Positions 32,688-39,079 of a stretch of DNA of 39,079 nt are shown here, piece by piece. The DNA is from Chloroflexaceae bacterium (lineage in GTDB: Bacteria; Chloroflexota; Chloroflexia; Chloroflexales; Chloroflexaceae): assembly GCA_012031225.1 (NCBI GenBank), contig JAAUTZ010000029.1, positions 1 to 39,079 of the forward strand, given 5' to 3'. Every line of letters starts with the position of its first letter. Positions within the stretch are counted from its first letter, which is position 1. Both the position numbers and the translations under genes were made by a program. The notes under the pieces were generated by a model. That model did not search any database. It was not told the origin of the DNA and saw only the letters and a program-made list of their open reading frames with translations.

Positions 32688-33350
32688 CTAGTACCCTAGC
32701 ATGCGCTCGGCGTAGTAGCCGTGCTGTTCGGGCGGGAGCATTGCCGCAATGCGGAGCATCAGGTCATCGGTGGCAGTGTGGATCTGTTCGGGGCTAGCCC
32801 GGTGTCCGAGTGGGGCGATCCGGTACGGCTTGCCGATCCGCATTGTGATCGGCTGACCACGCAACGCCGCCTTTGTGCCGTGCTGGGTGCCTGCGATGGC
32901 GACGGGCACAATCGGCACGTTGGTGGCAAGGGCCAAGCGGATTGCGCCACTGCGCCCCCGACTGAGCAAGCCGGTACGGCTGCGTGTGCCTTCGGGGAAG
33001 ATCAGCAACACTTCGCCCGCGCGCAACGCTCGCTCGGCGGCGGCGAGGGCATTCGCATCGCCTTTGCCACGCTGCACCGGAATGACGTGCATGCCGTGAA
33101 AGAACCACGCCCAAAAGGGGTGCCTGAACAGCTCGGCTTTGCCCAGCCATGCCACGCGGTAGGCGAATGGCAGGAGCTTGCCCGCCACCAGAATATCGAG
33201 TTCATCGGTGTGGTTGGTGGCGACAATCATGCCACCCATGCTCCGCGGGGGCAGGTTCTCCCAGCCTTCGACGCGCCAGTGCAGCACGCCAATCCGATTG
33301 AGCAAGCCGAGTACAAGATAGAGCCAGCTATAGACTGTGTAGCGCACCAT
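32688..33350 (-). CDS. 1-acylglycerol-3-phosphate acyltransferase family protein (PlsC-like)
   Basis: 220 residues from the ATG at 33350 (GGAG about 10 nt upstream). Block I NHTDELD is the catalytic HX4D motif; block III FPEGTRSR binds the glycerophosphate; VPIVPVAIAGT is block IV. One N-terminal hydrophobic segment. Acylates lysophosphatidate to phosphatidate in membrane lipid synthesis; other acceptors are possible. Third gene after RNase J and a DUF2231 gene. Confidence 0.93.
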   Translation of the reverse strand: MVRYTVYSWLYLVLGLLNRIGVLHWRVEGWENLPPRSMGGMIVATNHTDELDILVAGKLLPFAYRVAWLGKAELFRHPFWAWFFHGMHVIPVQRGKGDANALAAAERALRAGEVLLIFPEGTRSRTGLLSRGRSGAIRLALATNVPIVPVAIAGTQHGTKAALRGQPITMRIGKPYRIAPLGHRASPEQIHTATDDLMLRIAAMLPPEQHGYYAERMLGY

Positions 33351-33361
33351 GCATGTTGCTC

Positions 33362-33808
33362 CTACGGGTACACGCCTAAGCCAAAGCGATACACCAACTG
33401 CCCACCGAGCCAACTGCCCACCACCAACAGCACCGCCCCGATCAGCAGCAGGCGCACGTAGCCGCGCCGTTGCTGGGGGTCAGCCAGTAGGTGTGGGTTG
33501 CGGCGGCGGCGCAGCAGAGCCGTGCCATACACCGCCACCACCGCCAGCCCCAAGATCGCATGCAGATTGAGCCGATTCAGCAGGCCTGCGTCACGCGGCA
33601 GATCCGCACCGTAGACCTGCCGCCACGCATCTATGCTGCCCGTCAGCACAGCCAGTACCGCCCCCAGCCAGCCGATCACAAGGCAGTGATAGGCGGTGGT
33701 TTCGAGGCTGGCGGGGGTGCCCCCACGCCGCAGATAGAGCAGCGTGAGAGCCACACTGACGAGCAGCAGCGCGATGGGGAAATGCACCGCCGCTGGATGC
33801 AGATTCAT
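33362..33808 (-). CDS. DUF2231-like membrane protein
   Basis: 148 residues with about four membrane helices. The opening MNLHPAAVHFPIALLLVSV has the conserved NxHPxxVHFPIAL motif of DUF2231. His residues in the first and third helices could bind heme or metal. Function unknown. Lies 34 bp after RNase J and 11 bp before plsC. Confidence 0.85.
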   Translation of the reverse strand: MNLHPAAVHFPIALLLVSVALTLLYLRRGGTPASLETTAYHCLVIGWLGAVLAVLTGSIDAWRQVYGADLPRDAGLLNRLNLHAILGLAVVAVYGTALLRRRRNPHLLADPQQRRGYVRLLLIGAVLLVVGSWLGGQLVYRFGLGVYP

Positions 33809-33842
33809 CGGCCCGATCCTCTGCTAGCCGCTATCCATCGGG

Positions 33843-35522
33843 TCAGACTTCCATCACCACCGGAATGACCATCGGGCGGCGGCGCGTCTCGCGGTAGAGA
33901 TACTCGCTCACCGCATCTTTGATCTTACGGTTCACAAAGGCACTGTCAAGTTCGGTGCGCCCATTGCCGGAGCTTTTCTCTAGCGTACTCCGCACCGCGC
34001 CTTTCGTCGCCTCGATCAGGTCGGTGTTTTGGCGCATATGCACAAAGCCACGCGAGACAATATCAGGGCCTGCGACGAGCGTGCTCGTTGCCCGTTCAAT
34101 GCCTACGACCACCATCAAGATGCCATCTTTGGCGAGCATCTGCCGATCCCGCACGACAACGTTGGTAGCCTCGCCGACCATCGTGCCATCCACGTAGATG
34201 TACCCGATGGGCAGCTTCTCGACAATCCGGGCGGTCTCAGGGGTAAACTCTATCAGCGAGCCATCTTCGGCAAGGATGATCTGATCCGTGCTGTATTTCG
34301 GCTCAGTCATATTTACCGCTAGCCGCCGATACAGCACCATATGGCGATAATCACCGTGAAATGGCACGATGTATTGTGGGCGCACCAGCGAGAGCAGCAT
34401 CTTCAGCTCTTCTTGGGCGGCGTGCCCAGAGACATGCACACCGGCATCACTGCCGTAGATCACATCCGCACCGAGCCGGAACAGGTTGTTGATCACTTGG
34501 CTAACGGAAACCTCGTTGCCCGGAATGGGCGTAGCGGAAAACACGACCGTATCGCCCGGCTTGATCTTGACGTGGGGGTAGTCGCGGTTTGCCATGCGGC
34601 TGAGGGCCGCCATTGGCTCGCCTTGACTGCCGGTGCAGACAATCGCCACCTGATCGTCGGGCAGGCTGTTAGCTTCATTGATCCGCACGACTGCGCCGTC
34701 TTCAGCTTTGAGATAGCCGAGTTCAAAGGCGACCCGGCTATTGTTCTCCATGCTGCGCCCAACGAGCGCAACTTTGCGCCCGTAGGCTTCGGCCGAGTCA
34801 ATCGCTTGCTGTACGCGGCTGATGTTCGAGGCAAAGGTGGCAATAATGATGCGCCCCGGCGCAGAGGCGAAGATGTTGTCGAACGCATCGCCGACGGTTG
34901 TCTCGCTGGGGGTGAAGCCCTTCGACTCGACCCGCACGCAGTCGGTAATCAGCACGAGGGGCTTGCGGGTGCCAAGCTCGGCAAGGCGGGGGATGTCGGT
35001 GGGCTTGCCATCTACGGGCGCGTGATCGAACTTCCAATCGGTGAGATAAATGACCAAGCCCACTGGAGTGGTGATCGCATAGCCGACGGCATCTGGGATC
35101 GAGTGGGCAATCGGGAATGGCTCAATGGTGAAACTACCGACTTGAAACGGGGTGTGGTCATCAATCGTGATGCGCGTAACTTTGTCGTGCAGGCGATGCT
35201 CTTTGAGCTTGCCCGCCATAATCCCTAGCGTGAGTGGGGTTCCATACACGGGTGGAAAGCCGAGATCGGCAATCAAGTGCGGGATCCCACCGATGTGATC
35301 TTCGTGCCCGTGCGTAATCAAGATGCCTTGAATCCGCTCGGTTTTGTCGCGCAGGTAGCTAATATCCGGTAGCACCAAATCCACCCCAAGCATATCTGCA
35401 TCGGGGAACATTACGCCGCAGTCGAGGATGATGATCTCATTTCCATATTCGAGCACCCACATATTGCGCCCGACTTCACCTGCGCCGCCCAACGGAAGCA
35501 CTCGTAGTTTTGTGTTTGTCAT
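33843..35522 (-). CDS. rnj: Ribonuclease J
   Basis: 559 residues. Metallo-beta-lactamase core with HGHEDH (71-76), LTDWKFDH, and the beta-CASP segment with GRSMENNSR and SGHAAQEELKMLLSLVRP; a C-terminal domain follows (from about 450) containing VDGTMVGEA. The usual TDST(N) step is TDCVR here, a mild deviation. RNase J is a 5'-3' exo- and endoribonuclease that takes the place of RNase E in many bacteria. Weak ribosome binding site before the ATG at 35522. First gene of a short operon with DUF2231 and plsC. Confidence 0.95.
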   Translation of the reverse strand: MTNTKLRVLPLGGAGEVGRNMWVLEYGNEIIILDCGVMFPDADMLGVDLVLPDISYLRDKTERIQGILITHGHEDHIGGIPHLIADLGFPPVYGTPLTLGIMAGKLKEHRLHDKVTRITIDDHTPFQVGSFTIEPFPIAHSIPDAVGYAITTPVGLVIYLTDWKFDHAPVDGKPTDIPRLAELGTRKPLVLITDCVRVESKGFTPSETTVGDAFDNIFASAPGRIIIATFASNISRVQQAIDSAEAYGRKVALVGRSMENNSRVAFELGYLKAEDGAVVRINEANSLPDDQVAIVCTGSQGEPMAALSRMANRDYPHVKIKPGDTVVFSATPIPGNEVSVSQVINNLFRLGADVIYGSDAGVHVSGHAAQEELKMLLSLVRPQYIVPFHGDYRHMVLYRRLAVNMTEPKYSTDQIILAEDGSLIEFTPETARIVEKLPIGYIYVDGTMVGEATNVVVRDRQMLAKDGILMVVVGIERATSTLVAGPDIVSRGFVHMRQNTDLIEATKGAVRSTLEKSSGNGRTELDSAFVNRKIKDAVSEYLYRETRRRPMVIPVVMEV

Positions 35523-35641
35523 AAGATTCGTCTGTAGTTAAGGGGTTCCTTGTTGATAATGTGAGTATCCAGTTTGTTCTGCATGGTTGTGATGGGCTGA
35601 TGTTGTTACAGTCCCATCGTATGAATTCCTATCTATCGTTA

Positions 35642-35658
35642 GCCAGCACAACACTGGC
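35642..35658. terminator. Small hairpin between the RNase J and PH-like genes
   Basis: GCCAG (35642-35646) and CTGGC (35654-35658) around a 7-nt loop, just beyond the stop of the PH-like membrane gene on the minus strand. No T-tract follows, so termination is doubtful. The remaining bases of the gap hold the RNase J leader, where no clear promoter was recognised. Confidence 0.25.
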
Positions 35659-35670
35659 ATACTCCCTCGT

Positions 35671-36258
35671 TTAATGCGGCTGCGACGATGGTTGTTCTGG
35701 GGTGGGGTTTGCCTCACCCGGTGCTTCCGGGTTCAGCCCGGCTCGCTCGCGGATGATCGCCAGTAGCTCATCACGTTCGGCTAAGCCGCTGTAGATCGGG
35801 AGGCGTTTGCTGCCGTAGGCTTGCACATGCAAGAAGCGCAGCAATGGGTTGCGGATCTGATCGGCGAAGCTGCGGCTAAGGATGACTTCATCGAAGGGGT
35901 CATCACTATCGGCATCGCGGGTGCGGATCGCTTCCATCGCGTCCCACGCATACTCCACGTTGATCCCCAATGACTCAAACACCAAGCCCTTGTCGGTGGG
36001 GGTGTAGCGGGCGGCCCATTCTTCCAGCAAGTTCCAGATCAGGAACGGCGTAGCGATAATCAGCACCAGCATCAGTAGGGCGGGAATGATCTGGCTGATC
36101 GTCAGATTACTTGGCATTGCCCGCAGCGCAAACGGGTTGGCATCTATGCCGAGCGTGCTGCGGAAGCTCCACAGTGCAAACGCCCAGATTGCCAATGCCG
36201 TGAGCAGCAGCACCAGTGTTGTGCGACGACCAGTCGGTGAAAGGGTGTAGGTGTGCAT
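35671..36258 (-). CDS. Membrane protein with PH-like domain
   Basis: 195 residues. Two hydrophobic helices (about 12-32 and 57-78), then a soluble domain with TDKGLVFESLGINVEYAWDAMEAI, a pattern of bacterial PH-like (DUF304/YdbS-type) domains, and a Pro/Gln-rich tail. Its ATG shares one base with the stop codon of the uracil-DNA glycosylase gene, so the two are coupled. Function unknown. Confidence 0.65.
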   Translation of the reverse strand: MHTYTLSPTGRRTTLVLLLTALAIWAFALWSFRSTLGIDANPFALRAMPSNLTISQIIPALLMLVLIIATPFLIWNLLEEWAARYTPTDKGLVFESLGINVEYAWDAMEAIRTRDADSDDPFDEVILSRSFADQIRNPLLRFLHVQAYGSKRLPIYSGLAERDELLAIIRERAGLNPEAPGEANPTPEQPSSQPH

Positions 36259-36914
36259 TAAAACATTCGCATTTGTTCAGGTGGTGGTTCAGGCGGTGGC
36301 ATAGCGGCTGATGGTGTGGAGCCGCTACGCGGCGCAGGGTCAACAGGGTCAATACTATCAGCGCGGGCGAGAATATCGGGCAGGCGGCGGAAGTCCTCAG
36401 CAATCAATTCGCGGTTGCGCGGCTGGTGCAGGGCGGCGGCGGGGTGCATCATCGGCACGATCAGCCGCCCATTGATGCGGCGCGGTTGCCCGTGAATTTG
36501 GGTGATCTTTGCGCCCGGAATGAACAGGTTCATGGAGAACCGCCCCAGTGGGACAATCACCTTCGGATCAATCAGCTCGATCTGGCGCATCAGGTAGGTG
36601 CTGGTACACATCTCAATCTCATCTGGCAGCGGGTCGCGGTTGTCTGGCGGGCGACACTTAACCACATTGCCAATGAACACCTCGTGGCGTTGCAAGCCCG
36701 CCAGCGCGAGTAGCTCATCGAGGAACTGCCCCGATGGGCCTACAAAGGGGCGACCTTGCCGATTCTCGTGGTAGCCGGGGCCTTCGCCAATGAACATGAT
36801 CTCAGCATCGGTGGGGCCTTCGCCGGGCACGCCCTGAACCCGCCCCGTATGGAGTGGGCACAGCGTACATGTTTGTACCGCTGCGGCAATTTCTTCAAGC
36901 TGGTTGAACTGCAC
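36258..36914 (-). CDS. Family 4 uracil-DNA glycosylase
   Basis: 218 residues from a GTG with AAGG 8 nt upstream. [4Fe-4S] ligands: Cys16 and Cys19 in CTLC, plus Cys in VVKCRPP and CTSTYL. Active-site GEGPGYHE and MMHPAA motifs. Excises uracil from DNA to start base excision repair. The C-terminal tail (Pro-rich, PPPEPPPEQ) is an extension. Transcribed from the promoter at 36955-36984. Confidence 0.93.
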   Translation of the reverse strand: MQFNQLEEIAAAVQTCTLCPLHTGRVQGVPGEGPTDAEIMFIGEGPGYHENRQGRPFVGPSGQFLDELLALAGLQRHEVFIGNVVKCRPPDNRDPLPDEIEMCTSTYLMRQIELIDPKVIVPLGRFSMNLFIPGAKITQIHGQPRRINGRLIVPMMHPAAALHQPRNRELIAEDFRRLPDILARADSIDPVDPAPRSGSTPSAAMPPPEPPPEQMRMF

Positions 36915-36954
36915 GAATCTAACCTTCTCCCTGTTCGGTTATCTTACTCTGATC

Positions 36955-36984
36955 ATTATACCCCATGCAGAGGCAATAGGACAA
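36955..36984 (-). promoter_or_regulatory. Sigma-70-type promoter of the uracil-DNA glycosylase gene
   Basis: Minus-strand TTGTCC (36979-36984), 18-bp spacer and a perfect TATAAT (36955-36960). The start would lie about 40 nt before the GTG. Confidence 0.7.
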
Positions 36985-37061
36985 TCTTTCGCTGCATACT
37001 TCAGAACTATCAGCCCAAGCTGCGCTTATCCCCTGCAAGTACGGTGCGGATTGCCGTGCGC

Positions 37062-38021
37062 TTACCCGCCGCTACCGACTTCGCTGGGTGGGGCGGGCGG
37101 GGCCTGTCGTTGCTGGCGTTGCTCGCGGCGGGTGTAGCCCGTCGGGGTGAGCAGGCGCACACTCCACGCGACTAGTACCAGTGTTACGATGATCGCAAAG
37201 CCAACGTAGATTAGCCATGGTGAGGGCAACGGTAGCTCAAGCGGCACGTCATTGAATCTGGTAGAGAGCATAAACCAGAGCGGACTTTCGCCTGCGGCAA
37301 GCTGCACCGCAGTGATGCCCAATGCAATAAACGGGTGCAAGCACAAGAATCCGCCGAAAATCAGCACACCCCCCAGATTGTTGGATGGATTGCCCCCGAA
37401 GAGTGCCGCAGCAATGATGTACAGGAACGGGATGCCTGCGAGCCAGAGCAACACCAAGCCCTGCGCTACCACCAGTGCGCCTTGTGTCGTTTTCATCACG
37501 CTAGACCAGAATAAGCCGACGGCGGCACACAAGATCGCCGAGACGAGCAAGCCCACCATCCCGATCAGCAATTCGACAAACGTCACGCCGCCGAACAGGA
37601 ACGACAGCCCCGCCAGCGGCAGCACCGCCAGATTCAGCAGCAGCGCAAAGGCGAGGGCTGAGCCAAGTTTGCCAAGTGCAATCTGCCACGGCGAGAGCAG
37701 CGTTGTCACCAGCAAATCGTAAGATTGGCGTTCGCGTTCGCCCGCAATGCTGCCCGCCGTGAGTGCAGGCGAGATGATGCACACCTGCAACAGCGACACA
37801 CACATCACGGTAATGAAAATAGATTTGCCGACACGACTGCCCAAGCCCGGATCGGGTGCGCCAAACGACATGGTATTGACCATCGCAAGGTAGACCAATA
37901 ACGTCACTACCCCGATGATGCTCAGGTAGCCCGTCAGGATATACATAGCGCGGTTGCCGCGCATGCGCCCGCGTAGTTCTTTAACCAGTACTGGGTTGCT
38001 GGCTAGGTTCGTGCGTTTCAT
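37062..38021 (-). CDS. ABC-2-type transporter permease
   Basis: 319 residues. Begins MKRTNLASNPVLVKELRGRM, the N-terminal KEL-R element of ABC-2 permeases, then six or so membrane helices; between helices 2 and 3 it has AGSIAGERERQSYDLLVTT, the conserved GERE-type segment. No ATPase gene is in the window, so the partner is elsewhere (possibly past the end of the window in a related operon). The start lies inside the preceding hydrolase gene: 41-bp overlap. Confidence 0.85.
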   Translation of the reverse strand: MKRTNLASNPVLVKELRGRMRGNRAMYILTGYLSIIGVVTLLVYLAMVNTMSFGAPDPGLGSRVGKSIFITVMCVSLLQVCIISPALTAGSIAGERERQSYDLLVTTLLSPWQIALGKLGSALAFALLLNLAVLPLAGLSFLFGGVTFVELLIGMVGLLVSAILCAAVGLFWSSVMKTTQGALVVAQGLVLLWLAGIPFLYIIAAALFGGNPSNNLGGVLIFGGFLCLHPFIALGITAVQLAAGESPLWFMLSTRFNDVPLELPLPSPWLIYVGFAIIVTLVLVAWSVRLLTPTGYTRREQRQQRQAPPAPPSEVGSGG

Positions 38022-38889
38022 GGGATAGGTCTCGCAGAAAATCGAGCAGGTAACGGTTAACAAGTTCGGGTTGCTCCTGCTGCACCCAATGCCCGCTTTC
38101 ACGGATGTAGTGCGTGCGGAGTTGGGGCGCGTAGCGTTCCGTGCCGTAGCTTAGCTCGCGGCTGAGAATTGGGTCTTGTTCGCCCCAGATCAGCATGGCA
38201 GGCACAGCCACCCGTAGCGCAGCCGCATCTTGGGTGGCAACCATGGGCAGGCTGCTTCCGAGTTGGCGATACCAGTTCAGGGCGGCGGTGAGTGCGCCCG
38301 GCTTGGCAAGCGCGGTGCGGTAGGTCTGGAGTACCTCTGGTGAGAATGCCGCTTTGTTGTAGGCGGCATTGAGGAACATCTGATCCAGTAGGGCAAAGTT
38401 GTTTGCGCCGATCACCAGCTCTGCCACAAACGGCAACTGGAAGAAGCCGATGTAGCTACTGCGGGCAAGCTGAAGCGGATTGGTCAGGGTGCCTTGGATG
38501 AAGCGGGCTGGGTGGGGCATATTCAGCACCACGAGCCGTTGCACAAGCTCTGGCGCGGTGATTGCCAGATGCCACGCCACGCCGCCGCCCCAATCGTGCC
38601 CGACCACCACGGCTTGGGTGAAGCCGAGCGCACGGATTAGCTCAGCCACATCGCTACTTAGCACATCCACCGTGTAGCCCCAGTCGGGCTTGTCGGTGTC
38701 GTTGTAGCCACGTAAATCAGGCGCGACAACGGTGAAGTAGGGGCTGAGTGCAGCGAGTTGGGAACGCCAGCTAAACCAGAATTCGGGGAAGCCGTGCAGC
38801 AACAGCACCAGTGTATCGCCGGTGCCGGCTTGGACGTAGTGCATGCGGATGCCATTTACCTGCACCTCGTGGTGGGTCAATTCACTCAT
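37981..38889 (-). CDS. Alpha/beta hydrolase, epoxide-hydrolase-like
   Basis: 302 residues from the ATG at 38889 (GAGGA about 5 nt upstream; a GTG four codons earlier also in frame). HGFPE (oxyanion segment), VGHDWGG with Asp nucleophile in GHDWG, and GEQDP / SGHWVQQEQP giving the acid and His. Asp in the nucleophile position and HGFPE point to soluble epoxide hydrolases rather than esterases. Cytoplasmic. Substrate unknown. Confidence 0.85.
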   Translation of the reverse strand: MSELTHHEVQVNGIRMHYVQAGTGDTLVLLLHGFPEFWFSWRSQLAALSPYFTVVAPDLRGYNDTDKPDWGYTVDVLSSDVAELIRALGFTQAVVVGHDWGGGVAWHLAITAPELVQRLVVLNMPHPARFIQGTLTNPLQLARSSYIGFFQLPFVAELVIGANNFALLDQMFLNAAYNKAAFSPEVLQTYRTALAKPGALTAALNWYRQLGSSLPMVATQDAAALRVAVPAMLIWGEQDPILSRELSYGTERYAPQLRTHYIRESGHWVQQEQPELVNRYLLDFLRDLSHETHEPSQQPSTG

Positions 38890-38923
38890 AGTTCCTCGCA
38901 CTGAAAGCCATCATCATACTAGC

Positions 38924-38932
38924 AGTGTACCA
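38924..38932 (-). promoter_or_regulatory. Possible extended -10 promoter of the hydrolase gene
   Basis: Minus-strand TGGTACACT, an extended -10 element 35 bp before the ATG at 38889. No good -35 is seen. It lies next to the 9-bp repeats. Confidence 0.35.
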
Positions 38933-38957
38933 TAGATAGCATAGATAGCATAGATAG
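38931..38957. repeat. Three tandem copies of CATAGATAG
   Basis: The 9-mer CATAGATAG repeats exactly three times (38931-38939, 38940-38948, 38949-38957). It overlaps the -10/-35 region of the hydrolase promoter. Nothing else recognisable lies between 38958 and the window end. Confidence 0.85.
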
Positions 38958-39079
38958 ACGGCGTGGGTCTGGGCAAGCTGAGGCGCGGGGCAACTGTCCG
39001 GCGCGACGGCGTTGCGGTGGTTCTGCCTGCAAGAGCCTCTCAGCAACAATAATACGTTACAGCATCGTGAGCATGATCT

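Noticed and set aside
34341-35228. 295-codon open frame on the plus strand
   Set aside because: It is entirely antisense to RNase J, whose motifs are certain; composition is that of a shadow frame.

Overview
The window looks like a chromosomal segment of a member of the Chloroflexota, probably of class Chloroflexia. The evidence is a GC-rich base composition (roughly 60 percent), a secreted hydrolase carrying two copies of a cell-wall-type module with FGYP and LGxxG motifs typical of that phylum, RNase J, many DUF2142/GT39-like membrane proteins, short degenerate heptamer and nonamer repeats, and gene remnants between intact operons. The taxonomic assignment is inference; there is no rRNA gene to test it. 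No tRNA, rRNA or CRISPR array was seen.

Layout. 1-1106 (-): start of a secreted leucine-rich-repeat protein, cut by the window edge, with a long leader. 1107-3200: a gene-remnant region with a helix-turn-helix ORF running into a repeat array, a ParM-like ATPase C-terminus coupled to a possible ParR-like partner, and a NACHT/STAND-type fragment. 3192-6583: metal-homeostasis cluster with a degenerate G3E (CobW-like) protein facing a YciC/ZagA-like G3E GTPase, a four-cysteine DsrE-family protein, and a second G3E GTPase with a His-rich loop. The 3' end of that last gene runs antisense through the start of a truncated lipoprotein gene. 6873-13788 (-): one long operon, radA - yacL-like PIN/TRAM - dtd - rsbT-like - rsbX-like - multidomain histidine kinase, with ATGA overlaps at several joints. 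14045-17629 (+): PopT-like DUF368 polyprenyl-phosphate transporter, EamA exporter, metallophosphoesterase, NUDIX hydrolase. 17645-19419 (+): a type II restriction-modification pair of the MvaI/BcnI kind, translationally coupled to a HisZ/HisRS-like gene. 20906-32661 (+): surface-polysaccharide cluster with membrane glycosyltransferases, a secreted clan GH-A hydrolase, GT4 enzymes, a pyruvyl transferase and a WecG/TagA enzyme; one GT4 gene is frameshifted and one GT2 gene truncated. 32688-38889 (-): PlsC, DUF2231 and RNase J; a PH-like membrane protein and family 4 uracil-DNA glycosylase; an ABC-2 permease and an epoxide-hydrolase-like enzyme.

Most notable. (1) Reading the whole window I found no CCWGG site at all, while near-cognate pentamers are very common; the window encodes an MvaI/BcnI-family restriction enzyme, so its specificity (CCWGG) can be proposed from the DNA itself. 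(2) A G3E-like protein keeps the CxCC metal motif but has lost its P-loop, and sits divergently beside two intact G3E GTPases and a DsrE protein. (3) A partner-switching module (RsbT-RsbX-histidine kinase) lies in the radA operon without RsbS or RsbR. (4) Several sharp gene-gene junctions (ParM/NACHT, CobW/lipoprotein, HTH/repeat array) show that this locus has been repeatedly rearranged.
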